DNA of 64,000 nucleotides from Clostridiales bacterium (GCA_004557905.1 SFFH01000009.1:21555-85554), one strand, 5' to 3'. Shown: positions 23,488 to 31,620, counted from the stretch's first letter. A program made the numbers and translations. The notes: generated from the letters alone by a model not told the origin.

Positions 23488-24801
23488 ATGGAGAATCAAG
23501 GTATCCGCGACGCGCGCCAGCTCGGCGTGCCGAAGATGCTCATCCTGGGTCTGCAGCACATGTTCGCCATGTTTGGCGCCACCGTGCTTGTGCCTGCGCT
23601 GACCGGCCTGAGCGTATCCGCGACCCTGCTGTTTGCGGGTCTGGGCACCCTGCTGTTCCACTTCCTGGTGAAGGGCAGGGTTCCGGCGTTCCTGGGCAGC
23701 TCGTTCGCCTTCCTGGCCGGCTATGCCGCCATCGCACCGAACGGCGAGGCCGCGCTGCTGCCCTACGCCTGCGTGGGCGTGGCCTGCTCCGCGCTGCTGT
23801 ACCTGGTGCTGGCCGCTCTGGTCAAGAGCTTTGGCACCCAGAAGGTCATGAGCTTCTTCCCGCCGGTCGTCACCGGCCCGATCATCATCTGCATCGGCAT
23901 GACGCTGGCCAATTCCGCCATCAACAACTGCACCGGCAACTGGGCCGTAGCGCTGCTGGCGATCATCACCGTCGTCATCTTCAACATCTGGGGCAAGGGC
24001 ATGCTGAAGATCATCCCGATCCTGATGGGCGTGCTCGTCTCCTACGTCTTCGCCGCGCTGCTGGGCCAGGTGGATTTCTCCGGCGTAGCCAATGCCGCAT
24101 GGATCGGCCTGCCGGTCAGGTTTGAGAACACCGTCTTCTCCCTCATCGGCAACTGCGACGTCAACCTGCTCGTCACCGCGATCATCGCGATCATGCCCAT
24201 CGCGTTTGCGACCATGATCGAGCACATCGGCGACATCTGCGCCATCTCCTCCACCGTGGGCGAGAACTTCATCGAGAATCCGGGCCTGCACCGCACCCTG
24301 CTGGGCGACGGCCTGGCCACCGCGCTGGCGTCCCTCTTCGGCGCCCCGGCGAACACCACCTATGGCGAGAACACCGGCGTGCTGGCGCTGACCAAGGTGT
24401 ATGACCCGCGCGTGGTCCGCATCGCGGCCATCTTCGCGATCATCGCCTCCTTCTGCCCGAAGTTCTCCGCGCTCGTCGCAGCGATGCCGGCGGGCACCAT
24501 CGGCGGCGTCTCCCTGATCCTCTACGGCATGATCTCCGCCATCGGCGTACGCAACCTGGTGGAAAACCACGTTGACCTCGCGCAGAGCCGCAACGTCATC
24601 GTCGTCTCCCTGATCCTCTCCCTGGGTCTGGGCATCACCTTCTCCGCCGCCGGCGCGATTTCCTTCACGGCCGGCGCGATCACCCTCAAGTTCTCCGGCC
24701 TGGCCGTGGCGGCCATCGTCGGCATCGTGGTCAACGCCATCCTCCCGGGCAAGGACTACACCTTCTCCAGCGACTACTCCAACGGCAAGAAGGAACGCTG
24801 A
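23488..24801 (+). CDS. uraA: NCS2-family uracil/xanthine permease (UraA-like)
   Basis: This polytopic nucleobase:proton symporter has the NCS2 14-helix arrangement. It starts with LGLQHMFAMFGATVLVPALTG, has SSFAFLAGYAAI in helix 3, the binding-helix Glu in MIEHIGDICAIS and NTTYGENTGVLALTKV, the family signature. The spacing and EHIGD match uracil permeases better than xanthine permeases, but substrate choice is inferred. An ATG six bases earlier is only 2 bases from AAAGGAG, so the start eight bases from the ribosome site is preferred (437 residues). Confidence 0.9.
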   Translation: MENQGIRDARQLGVPKMLILGLQHMFAMFGATVLVPALTGLSVSATLLFAGLGTLLFHFLVKGRVPAFLGSSFAFLAGYAAIAPNGEAALLPYACVGVACSALLYLVLAALVKSFGTQKVMSFFPPVVTGPIIICIGMTLANSAINNCTGNWAVALLAIITVVIFNIWGKGMLKIIPILMGVLVSYVFAALLGQVDFSGVANAAWIGLPVRFENTVFSLIGNCDVNLLVTAIIAIMPIAFATMIEHIGDICAISSTVGENFIENPGLHRTLLGDGLATALASLFGAPANTTYGENTGVLALTKVYDPRVVRIAAIFAIIASFCPKFSALVAAMPAGTIGGVSLILYGMISAIGVRNLVENHVDLAQSRNVIVVSLILSLGLGITFSAAGAISFTAGAITLKFSGLAVAAIVGIVVNAILPGKDYTFSSDYSNGKKER

Positions 24802-24825
24802 GCAAAGGAAAACAGCAAAACCGGA

Positions 24826-24862
24826 AAGCCTCCTGCTGCATATGCGGCGGGAGGCTTCTTTC
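24826..24862 (+). terminator. terminator after the permease gene
   Basis: A 14-bp stem AAGCCTCCTGCTGC with one G-T pair and loop ATAT, followed by CTTTCT. Confidence 0.85.
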
Positions 24863-24869
24863 TATACTG

Positions 24870-24898
24870 TTGACATTTCAGGTTGATTGCGATATCTT
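24870..24898 (+). promoter_or_regulatory. promoter of a free-standing small RNA candidate
   Basis: TTGACA-17-TATCTT, starting 8 bases beyond the permease terminator. There is no plus-strand gene downstream. Confidence 0.65.
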
Positions 24899-24904
24899 CT
24901 TCTC

Positions 24905-24967
24905 GGAGCATAGATCCTTCATTGTTATCTCAGCAACTTCAATTAGAAGGCATCTATGCTCTTTTTT
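24905..24967 (+). ncRNA. candidate ~60-nt hairpin small RNA
   Basis: Seven bases after the -10 hexamer begins a 15-bp stem (GAGCATAGAT + CCTTC paired with GAAGG + ATCTATGCTC, one bulged C). Its 25-base loop is rich in A and U, and six Ts follow at once. Promoter, transcript and terminator thus make a complete unit of about 63 nt. No open reading frame fits inside. It is neither a leader of a gene nor the permease terminator, which is complete upstream. Confidence 0.6.
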
Positions 24968-25010
24968 CAACCCCTTATTTCTTTAATCCCCCAACTTTGC
25001 GTGAAGAACC

Positions 25011-25048
25011 AAAAAGCGGGACATGCCCGCTCCCGCTTCTTTGGTTTT
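25011..25048 (+). repeat. ~105-bp interspersed repeat, partial copy E
   Basis: Only the first ~38 bases of the family (AAAAAGCGGGACATGCCC then GCTCCCGCTTC) can be seen, next to the 3' end of the GT2 gene. Confidence 0.6.
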
Positions 25049-25082
25049 CTGTCATCCATCTCTTTGGCTTCCCCATATATGA

Positions 25083-26012
25083 TTACCCGAGGACCATCAT
25101 CCCGGCGAGCCGAAAGAATCCATGGACAAGCGTCCGGTTTTTCAGATAGAAAACCGGGCCGCTGCGCCGTCTGGCAAACTGTCCGAGAAAGGCGCGGTCT
25201 GCTTCCTCCAGCATGGGCGCGTAGGTCCTCTCAAAGGCCGAAGCCTGTGCCTTTTTTTGCGTCAAGGTGCGGCTGATCTCCTGTGTATGACCCAGCTTGT
25301 GCAGAATGTGAGCCAGGCTTCCCACATTCTTCGCGCCCACGCTGTTGTGCCCATGCTGCCGATACGCGCCCAGCGGCTCATCGATATACACGATCTCGCC
25401 AAAGCGCGCCGCGACCGCCGCCAGCCACCAGTCGTGCATGATGACCTGTGATGGGTCCGTGCATTGCAGCGCCAGCCTGGCCAACGCCCGGTTAATCATC
25501 ATTGCACCGCCGGTCACCACGTTCTGCATCAGGATGCTGCGGTAATCGAAATGCTCAAAATACTGCTTCTGATAGCGCATCAGCGACGGCGCAAGCATGC
25601 TGAGCTTCTCGTCCGTCACCGTCTGGTCCGAAAAGACGAGGATGGGCGTATCGCTGCCAAAGCGCGATTCCGCATCCAGCATGGCTTTTCGCAGCTTTTG
25701 CAGCTTGTCCGCCTTCCACGTGTCGTCATCATCACAATAGGCGATGTAATCCGCATCACACTGCTCCGTCATCCAGAAGAAGTGATCCTTCGCACCGCCG
25801 AAGCGTCGGCCGGAATACACCCTTTGCACCCTGTCGGGATACTGACGGGCATATTCATCAATGATGGCATCCGTGCCGTCCGTCGAACCATCATCCGACA
25901 GGGTCAGGTGCCAGTTTTCATCGGACTGCCGAAGGATGGAATCCACCTGTTCCCGAATGTATGGCGCACCGTTGTACGCCGCCATGAGGATCTCGATCCG
26001 TTCATTCTGCAT
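25083..26012 (-). CDS. family 2 glycosyltransferase
   Basis: This is a GT-A fold transferase for surface-polysaccharide sugars. IEILMAAYNGAPYIREQVDS is the N-terminal nucleotide-binding strand, SDDGSTDGT the donor loop and YCDDDDTWK the metal-binding DxD region; MHDWWLAAVAARFG resembles rhamnosyltransferase-type GT2 enzymes. The frame is open to an ATG at 26084, but the family N-terminus begins at the ATG at 26012 (309 residues); neither has a strong ribosome site. The A+T-richer surroundings, the broken ORF upstream and the tmRNA 3' duplication make this an accessory segment. Confidence 0.82.
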   Translation of the reverse strand: MQNERIEILMAAYNGAPYIREQVDSILRQSDENWHLTLSDDGSTDGTDAIIDEYARQYPDRVQRVYSGRRFGGAKDHFFWMTEQCDADYIAYCDDDDTWKADKLQKLRKAMLDAESRFGSDTPILVFSDQTVTDEKLSMLAPSLMRYQKQYFEHFDYRSILMQNVVTGGAMMINRALARLALQCTDPSQVIMHDWWLAAVAARFGEIVYIDEPLGAYRQHGHNSVGAKNVGSLAHILHKLGHTQEISRTLTQKKAQASAFERTYAPMLEEADRAFLGQFARRRSGPVFYLKNRTLVHGFFRLAGMMVLG

Positions 26013-26097
26013 TGTTACCCGTCCAATCCGCCGGCTCTTTCCGGCAAGCATGCCGATTTCGCTCAGCACTTCATCCTGCTCCATGCAGCAGAAGAGG

Positions 26098-26382
26098 TTA
26101 TTCTCCCGCTTTTTCCGTCATATGGCGTGCAAAAACAGCGGGCAATCCCTCCGCGCTTTCCACAGCCACGCGCAGCGCACCCATGCGCCGCCGGCTGTCC
26201 CTGTGCAACGCCTCAGGACTGACCGCGTCAATCCGCTTCTAAAGCTCTTCCAACTCCCGCTGAATCTGACAGATGGCCGGCGCAGGCAGAATTTCCCCGC
26301 ATGACAGCCTCGCCCAACGACATCCCGCTGACAGCACAGCCCTCAGATTCCACGATAAAGAGGCGAAACAGCCTGCGGGCAT
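26098..26382 (-). pseudogene. short ORF interrupted by an in-frame amber codon
   Basis: From an ATG at 26382 a frame of 94 codons reads to TAA at 26098, broken once by TAG at 26239-26241. The second half (KRIDAVSPEALHRDSRR, VAVESAEGLPAVFARH) looks like a genuine acidic helical C-terminus. A perfect promoter lies just upstream and the GT2 gene just downstream. I do not recognise the family; it may be a decayed gene of the GT2 operon, or chance. Confidence 0.35.
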
Positions 26383-26402
26383 ATTCCTTCTCTCATTTTT
26401 TT

Positions 26403-26431
26403 ATTATACTAACAACGGTCATGGATGTCAA
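26403..26431 (-). promoter_or_regulatory. consensus promoter upstream of the broken ORF and GT2 gene
   Basis: TTGACA-17-TATAAT with both hexamers perfect, reading toward the GT2 gene. The surrounding ~150 bases are A+T-rich. Confidence 0.75.
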
Positions 26432-26567
26432 TGGTTGCTTCCCCGGCGCTGCCGGCGCGCATTGCAGAACCGCAACACATCTTGGACAATGAGAAAAAAA
26501 TAGAAGGATATGGCTGCATCGGATATAGGACATGAAATACCGGCAATTCCTGATAAAGTACGCAGAG

Positions 26568-26627
26568 AACCTGACAAAATGAAAAACCCCAGCGATTGCT
26601 GAGGTCTTAGTGGAGGTGAGGGGAATC
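26568..26627 (-). repeat. duplicated 3' end of ssrA with its terminator (outer copy)
   Basis: These 60 bases match 26732-26790 except for a short CTTA/TTG difference. They contain the last bases of tmRNA (CACCTCCA) and the CCTCAGC/GCTGGGG terminator. This is the form expected of a direct repeat left by integration at the tmRNA 3' end. Confidence 0.8.
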
Positions 26628-26714
26628 TCCTCTCGCGCCTCGCCGGCCCTCGGTCAGCCCGGCTCTGACAGCCCACTGGGCTGTCATTCACCTCCGGGCC
26701 AGGTTCGATTCCCC
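26620..26714. other. nested palindromic insert between the two ssrA ends
   Basis: Three nested inverted repeats are visible: GGGGAATC/GATTCCCC (26620-26627 and 26707-26714), GCCCGG/CCGGGC (26657-26662 and 26694-26699) and the perfect TGACAGCCCA-C-TGGGCTGTCA (26666-26686). It could be a recombination-site remnant or a structured RNA. Confidence 0.55.
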
Positions 26715-26745
26715 CGCTCTTCTGTCCAATAAACCTGACAAAATG

Positions 26746-26768
26746 AAAAACCCCAGCGATTGCTGAGG
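26746..26768 (-). terminator. terminator of ssrA
   Basis: CCTCAGC-AATC-GCTGGGG followed by TTTTT on the minus strand, directly after the tmRNA 3' end. Confidence 0.85.
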
Positions 26769-26770
26769 TT

Positions 26771-27119
26771 TGGTGGAGGTGAGGGGAATCGAACCCCTGT
26801 CCGAAAAAGCGACTGCCAGGCTTTCTCCGAGCGCAGTCTGCGTTTTAACATTCCCTCTCCCAGGCGCCCACAGACGGGCTCAAGGGGTCAGTAGCTTCAT
26901 GATGTGGCCATGCTGCAAAGCTTAGGCATGGTCATGGCCCGCTAAATTGACGCCGGGAACCGGAGCAGCGGGGACTCCGGGCCGACGCGCAGCCTAATCA
27001 GGCCGCGAGGCAATAATCGTTATTGTCAGTTAATTTTTAATTTCCCGGTTTTTACGTTGCCCGGGGCAACGGCTCGCTTACCCGACCGCCCACAATCCCG
27101 TCGAAACCAGTACACCCCC
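26771..27119 (-). ncRNA. ssrA: tmRNA
   Basis: The 5' end GGGGGTGTACTGGTTTCGACGG pairs its first seven bases with CACCTCC before an encoded CCA. The T-arm GGGGTTCGATTCCCC and the mid-molecule pseudoknot sequences are present. The tag frame ends in codons for DNNDYCLAA then TGA (26998-27027), so the degradation tag ends in CLAA where ALAA is common. Length is 349 nt. It lies directly downstream of smpB on the same strand. Confidence 0.95.
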
Positions 27120-27167
27120 ATGATGAGGACGGCATCCCGTTTCCTGATCGATGCGGCCGTCTGCGGA

Positions 27168-27641
27168 TCACTCTCCGCGGTTGTTTGTGCGCAGCGCGCG
27201 CTGGATCTCGCGCTTGGTGTCGCGCTCCGCCATGCTCTCGCGCTTGTCATGGAGCTTTTTGCCCCTGCACACGCCCAGCTCCATCTTGAAGCGCCCATCC
27301 TTCAGATACACCTGCAGCGGGATGAGCGAATAGCCCATCTTGCCGGCCTCCTGCGCCAGATGCCGGATCTCGCTCTTGTGAAGCAGAAGCCTCTTCTGGC
27401 GCAGCGGATCGGTGTTGAAGATGTTGCCCTGCTCGTAGGGGCTGATGTGCATGCCGCAGACCAGCACCTCGCCGTCCTTGACGATGGCGAAGCTCTCCTT
27501 GAGGTTCATGCGCCCCTGGCGCATGCTCTTGACCTCCGTGCCGTGCAGCTCCATGCCGCACTCAATGCGCTCCTCGACGAAGTAATCGTGGAACGCCTTC
27601 CTGTTCTGGGCCATGGGCTTGATGCCCTTCGCGCGTGCCAT
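27168..27641 (-). CDS. smpB: SsrA-binding protein SmpB
   Basis: SmpB binds the tRNA-like part of tmRNA and brings it to stalled ribosomes. The 157-residue protein shows the OB-fold signature ELHGTEVKSMRQGRMNLKES, then MHISPYEQGN and DPLRQKRLLLHKSEI, and the basic tail GKKLHDKRE...REIQRALR that enters the mRNA channel. GGAGG eight bases before the ATG at 27641 fixes the start. The ssrA gene begins 48 bases downstream, so the two components are probably co-transcribed. Confidence 0.97.
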   Translation of the reverse strand: MARAKGIKPMAQNRKAFHDYFVEERIECGMELHGTEVKSMRQGRMNLKESFAIVKDGEVLVCGMHISPYEQGNIFNTDPLRQKRLLLHKSEIRHLAQEAGKMGYSLIPLQVYLKDGRFKMELGVCRGKKLHDKRESMAERDTKREIQRALRTNNRGE

Positions 27642-27883
27642 ACGATTGCCTCCTTCCGATTTGCTGCGTGACATAGTATAGCACAAAGGCAGACTGAATT
27701 GCAAGACGGCCTGCAAATTGTCCGTCCTGTTTTTCCTGAATGGAAAAATTTGAGAAACATGCGAAATATCCCCTTTCAAAATCGTTCAATCTGCATTATA
27801 ATTGACTTGGGTTTATGCATGTCCGCATGTTCTACGGCGGCATGCGTTGAAATTCTGAAGAATGTTACGGAGGATTGATCACC

Positions 27884-29611
27884 ATGACCTATCGTGAGCA
27901 GTACGAAGCCTGGCTGCGCGACTTCGCGGACGACACCGCGACCGTCGAGGAGCTCAAGGCGCTTGAGGGCAACGAGAAGGAGATTGAGGACCGCTTCTAT
28001 ACCGAGCTGTCCTTCGGCACCGCCGGCATGCGCGGCGTGCTCGGCGCGGGCACCAACCGCATGAACCTCTACAATGTCCGCAGGGCGACCAAGGGCTTTG
28101 CCGACTACATCAACAGCCAGGATCCCGAATACGCCAAGCGCGGCGTCGTCATCGCGTATGACTCCCGCCGCATGAGCCCGGAGTTCGCCAAGGCTGCCGC
28201 GCTCGTGCTGTGCCACGAGGGCATCAACGTCTGCCTGTTTGACGAGCTGCGTCCGGTGCCGGTCCTCTCCTACGCCGTGCGCCATCTGCACGCCATCGCC
28301 GGCATTGTCATCACCGCCAGCCACAATCCGCCGCAGTACAACGGCTACAAGGTCTACTGGGAGGACGGCGCGCAGATGCCGCCGGAGTACGCCGACCAGG
28401 TGCTCAAGATGATCCGCGCCTGCAGGTATCAGGACGCCGTGGAGATGGACGAGGACAAGGCGCTCGCCTCCGGCCTGCTGAAGATCATCGGCAAGAAGGA
28501 AATCGACGACGACTACATCGCCGACGTCAAGACCCTCTCCGTCCAGCCGGAGCTGATGCGCACCGCCGGCAAGGAGCTCAAGATCGTCTATACCCCGCTG
28601 CACGGCTCCGGCAACAAGCCGGTGCGCCGCATCCTCGCGGAGATCGGCATCGAGCACGTGTACGTCGTCAAGGAGCAGGAGCTCCCAGACCCGAACTTCT
28701 CCACCATCAAGGTTCCGAATCCGGAGGACCCGGCTGCGTTCGCCATGGCCATGAAGCTGGCCGACGAGGTCGGCGCGGACTGCATCTTCGGCACCGATCC
28801 GGACTGCGACCGCGTGGGCATCGCCGTCAAGGACAACGAGGGCAAGTACTACCTGATGAGCGGCAACCAGATCGGCTGCGTGCTGCTGTACTACATCCTC
28901 AAGAGCCGTCAGGCGCTGGGCACCATCCCATCTGACGGCGCCGTGGTCAAGTCCGTCGTCTCCACCGAGCTGGCGCGCAAGATCGCCGCGGGCTTCGGCC
29001 TGACCTGCTTTGACACGCTGACCGGCTTCAAGTGGATCGCCGAGAAGATTCAGCAGTTCCAGGACAAGGGCGACCATACCTTCGTCTTCGGCTTCGAGGA
29101 GAGCTACGGCTTCCTGTCCTCCACCTTCGTGCGCGACAAGGACGGCGTCAATGCCTCCCTGCTCATCGCCGAGGCCGCTGCCTGGGCCAAGACCCAGGGC
29201 AAGACCCTGTACGACATCCTGCAGGAAATCTACAAGACCTTCGGCTACTACGTCGAGAAGGTCGTCTCCGTCACCCTGCCGGGCAAGGACGGCGTCGCGA
29301 AGATGCAGTCCATCATGAAGAACCTGCGTGCCGACGCCCCGAAGGAACTGGCGGGCCTCAAGGTGCTCGCCGTGCGCGATTATCTCGCCGGTACCCGCAC
29401 CGATCTGGCCACCGGCGCTGTGACCCCGGCCGGCCTGCCCAAGTCCGACGTGCTCTACTTCGAGCTGGAGCGCGACGCCTGGGTTTGCATCCGCCCGTCC
29501 GGCACCGAGCCGAAGATCAAGCTCTACGTCAACACCAACGCCGCGTCCCATGCCGAGTCCGCCGCGCTCAACGAAGCGCTGGTTGAGGCCTGCAAGGCGA
29601 TCATGGCGTAA
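27884..29611 (+). CDS. phosphoglucomutase / phosphomannomutase family (PgcA-like)
   Basis: This 575-residue alpha-D-phosphohexomutase interconverts sugar 1- and 6-phosphates. The phosphoserine loop is TASHNPPQYNGYK, the metal-binding loop GTDPDCDRVG, the sugar-recognition loop GFEESYGFL and the phosphate-binding loop RPSGTEPKIK. The size and the N-terminal LSFGTAGMRGVLG match the long PgcA/PGM2-type enzymes. GGAGG lies 10 bases before the ATG; a TTG nine bases earlier is less likely. Together with the branching enzyme at 44499, a glycogen role is plausible. Confidence 0.93.
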   Translation: MTYREQYEAWLRDFADDTATVEELKALEGNEKEIEDRFYTELSFGTAGMRGVLGAGTNRMNLYNVRRATKGFADYINSQDPEYAKRGVVIAYDSRRMSPEFAKAAALVLCHEGINVCLFDELRPVPVLSYAVRHLHAIAGIVITASHNPPQYNGYKVYWEDGAQMPPEYADQVLKMIRACRYQDAVEMDEDKALASGLLKIIGKKEIDDDYIADVKTLSVQPELMRTAGKELKIVYTPLHGSGNKPVRRILAEIGIEHVYVVKEQELPDPNFSTIKVPNPEDPAAFAMAMKLADEVGADCIFGTDPDCDRVGIAVKDNEGKYYLMSGNQIGCVLLYYILKSRQALGTIPSDGAVVKSVVSTELARKIAAGFGLTCFDTLTGFKWIAEKIQQFQDKGDHTFVFGFEESYGFLSSTFVRDKDGVNASLLIAEAAAWAKTQGKTLYDILQEIYKTFGYYVEKVVSVTLPGKDGVAKMQSIMKNLRADAPKELAGLKVLAVRDYLAGTRTDLATGAVTPAGLPKSDVLYFELERDAWVCIRPSGTEPKIKLYVNTNAASHAESAALNEALVEACKAIMA

Positions 29612-29626
29612 TTCCCGTCCAGCACA

Positions 29627-29662
29627 AAAGGCGCTGCCAGGAAGTCCCGGCAGCGCCTTTTT
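29627..29662 (+). terminator. terminator of the phosphosugar mutase gene
   Basis: Stem AAAGGCGCTGCC(A)/(C)GGCAGCGCCTTT followed by TT. Confidence 0.88.
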
Positions 29663-29667
29663 GCATG

Positions 29668-29772
29668 AAAAAGCGGGTCGTGCCCGCTCCCACTTCCGAA
29701 CCGATTTGCAAAACCAAGCCGCTCTGTGCTCGCTGTACGATTCTTTACGCAATTTTCTATATGGTGAAAAAA
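29668..29772 (+). repeat. ~105-bp interspersed repeat, copy B
   Basis: AAAAAGCGGGTCGTGCCC, CACTTCCGAACC, GTGCTCGCTGTACGATTC, ACGCAATTTTCTATA and an A-run. It lies directly after a terminator and before the 3' end of guaB. Confidence 0.85.
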
Positions 29773-29819
29773 GCGGAGCCTCCCGTGAAGCTCCGCAAAT
29801 ATATACCCTGCTGAGGGGA

Positions 29820-31322
29820 TCAGACTTCCTTGTTCGTGGTCTTGAGCACGACATCGTGCGCGCCGCCCTCGACGATGGAGACGGCGGAGACGAGCGTCAG
29901 GCGGGCCTTCTTCTGCAGCTCCGGAATGGAGAGCGCGCCGCAGTTGCACATGGTGGAGCGAACCTTCGCCAGCGTGATGTGCACGTTGTCGGAGAGCTTG
30001 CCGGCGTAGGTGACGTAGGAGTCGACGCCCTCCTCGAACTTGAGCTTCTTGTCGCCGCCCAGGTCGTAGCGCTGCCAGTTGCGCGCGCGGTTGGAGCCCT
30101 CGCCCCAGTACTCCTTCATCAGCGTGCCGTTCACGTTGACCTTCGCGGACGGGCTCTCGTCGAAGCGGGCGAAGTAGCGGCCCAGCATCACGAAGTCGGC
30201 GCCCATGGCCAGCGCCAGGGTCAGGTGATGATCGTGGACGATGCCGCCGTCGGAGCAGACCGGGACGTAAATGCCGGTTTCCTCGAAGTACTCGTCGCGG
30301 GCCTTGCAGACCTCGATCAGCGCGGTCGCCTGGCCGCGGCCGATGCCCTTGGTCTCGCGGGTGATGCAGATGGAGCCGCCGCCGATGCCGACCTTGATGA
30401 AGTCCGCGCCGCAGTCGGCCAGGAAGCGGAAGCCCTCGCGGTCGACGACGTTGCCCGCGCCGATCTTCACGCTTTCGCCGTAGTGCTCACGAACCCACGC
30501 GATGGTGCGCTTCTGCCACTCGGAGAAGCCCTCGGAGGAGTCGATGCACAGCACGTCCACGCCGGCCTCGAGCAGTGCCGGGACGCGTTCAGCGTAGTCG
30601 CGGGTGTTGATGCCCGCGCCGACGACGTAGCGCTTGTTGGCGTCCAGCAGCTCCATCGGGTTCTTCTTGTGGGAGTCATAGTCCTTGCGGAAGACGAAGG
30701 AGGAGAGACGGCCGTCCTTGGTGACGATGGGCAGGGAGTTCAGCTTGTGATCCCAGATGATGTCGTTGGCTTCCTTCAGGGAGGTGCCCTCCGGCGCGGT
30801 GATGAGCTTGTCCAGCGGGGTCATGAAGGAGGAGACGAGCGCGGAAGGATCCATGCGGCTGACGCGGTAGTCGCGGCTGGTGACGATGCCCAGCAGCTTG
30901 CCGTTGGCGGTGCCGTCCTCGGTGACGGCGACGGTGGAGTGACCGGTCTTTTCCTTCAGCGCGAGGATATCCGCCAGGGTCTGGTCCGGACGGATGTTGG
31001 AATTGCTGGTGACGAAGCCAGCCTTGTAGCCCTTGACGGCAGCGACCATCGCGGCCTCATCCTCAATGCTCTGGGAGCCGTAGATGAAGGACACGCCGCC
31101 CTCCTGCGCCAGCGCGATGGCCAGGTCCTTGCCGGAGACGGCCTGCATGATGGCGGAGACCATCGGGATCTTCATGGTGATGGCGGACGTTTCGCCCTTC
31201 CTGAAGCGGACGAGCGGCGTTTCCAGATTCACGTTGTCCGGGATGCACTCCGCGGAGGAGTAGCCCGGCACGAGCAGGTACTCGTTGAACGTATGGGACG
31301 GTTCAGAGAAATAGTAAGCCAT
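29820..31322 (-). CDS. guaB: IMP dehydrogenase
   Basis: It oxidises IMP to XMP, the first committed GMP step. The barrel carries GAGNVVDREGF and the catalytic Cys loop GGGSICITRETKGIG, the flap region has CSDGGIVHDHHL and MLGRYFARFDESP, and a pair of CBS domains (about residues 95-215, LLGIVTSRDYR) is inserted. Length is 500 residues. The frame is open further upstream, but GAGGAAGGA before the ATG at 31322 and the family N-terminus set the start. It has its own TTGTCA-17-TATAAT promoter and is downstream of the purine operon on the same strand. Confidence 0.94.
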   Translation of the reverse strand: MAYYFSEPSHTFNEYLLVPGYSSAECIPDNVNLETPLVRFRKGETSAITMKIPMVSAIMQAVSGKDLAIALAQEGGVSFIYGSQSIEDEAAMVAAVKGYKAGFVTSNSNIRPDQTLADILALKEKTGHSTVAVTEDGTANGKLLGIVTSRDYRVSRMDPSALVSSFMTPLDKLITAPEGTSLKEANDIIWDHKLNSLPIVTKDGRLSSFVFRKDYDSHKKNPMELLDANKRYVVGAGINTRDYAERVPALLEAGVDVLCIDSSEGFSEWQKRTIAWVREHYGESVKIGAGNVVDREGFRFLADCGADFIKVGIGGGSICITRETKGIGRGQATALIEVCKARDEYFEETGIYVPVCSDGGIVHDHHLTLALAMGADFVMLGRYFARFDESPSAKVNVNGTLMKEYWGEGSNRARNWQRYDLGGDKKLKFEEGVDSYVTYAGKLSDNVHITLAKVRSTMCNCGALSIPELQKKARLTLVSAVSIVEGGAHDVVLKTTNKEV

Positions 31323-31383
31323 GACAATCCTTCCTCTCTCTCTTCTGTCTTTATCCTGTTTAGTGAATAGTTTAATGTGGCCG

Positions 31384-31412
31384 ATTATACCACGGTTTGA
31401 TTCTGCTGACAA
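31384..31412 (-). promoter_or_regulatory. promoter of guaB with an overlapping palindrome
   Basis: TTGTCA-17-TATAAT on the minus strand. The inverted repeat AACCCCGTATTT/AAATACGGGGTT (31411-31439) abuts and overlaps the -35, a position suited to an operator. Confidence 0.75.
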
Positions 31413-31470
31413 CCCCGTATTTTCTTCAAATACGGGGTTATATGATCCTATTCTGCTTTTCAAACTTCAG

Positions 31471-31620
31471 CGCCGGCCTCTGGCCTCGTCCGCCAAAGCT
31501 TGAGTTTTTTCAAACTCCGTCGGAAGCGGGTCCGGGCACAGCCCAGCTTGCATGCCGCAGCCCGCCGCCGACCTCCGGCCTCGTCCGCCTAAGCCTGAGA
31601 GCGGGTCCGGGCACAGCCCG
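31471..31620. repeat. imperfect direct repeat between guaB and purH(C)
   Basis: GGCCTCGTCCGCC followed by (A/T)AAGC(T/C)TGAG and later GCGGGTCCGGGCACAGCCC occurs twice (31471-31546 and 31566-31620). The first copy carries an extra GAGTTTTTTCAAACTC hairpin. Confidence 0.7.

Noticed and set aside
26577..26720. A tRNA gene between the two ssrA ends, because of GGTTCGATTCC
   Set aside because: The T-arm-like piece has no matching stem, and no anticodon arm or acceptor pair can be form. It belongs to the nested palindromes and the tmRNA duplication.
24860..27120. An intact mobile element at ssrA
   Set aside because: No integrase, recombinase, transposase or terminal inverted repeats were found. 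Only a direct repeat and compositional change remain.
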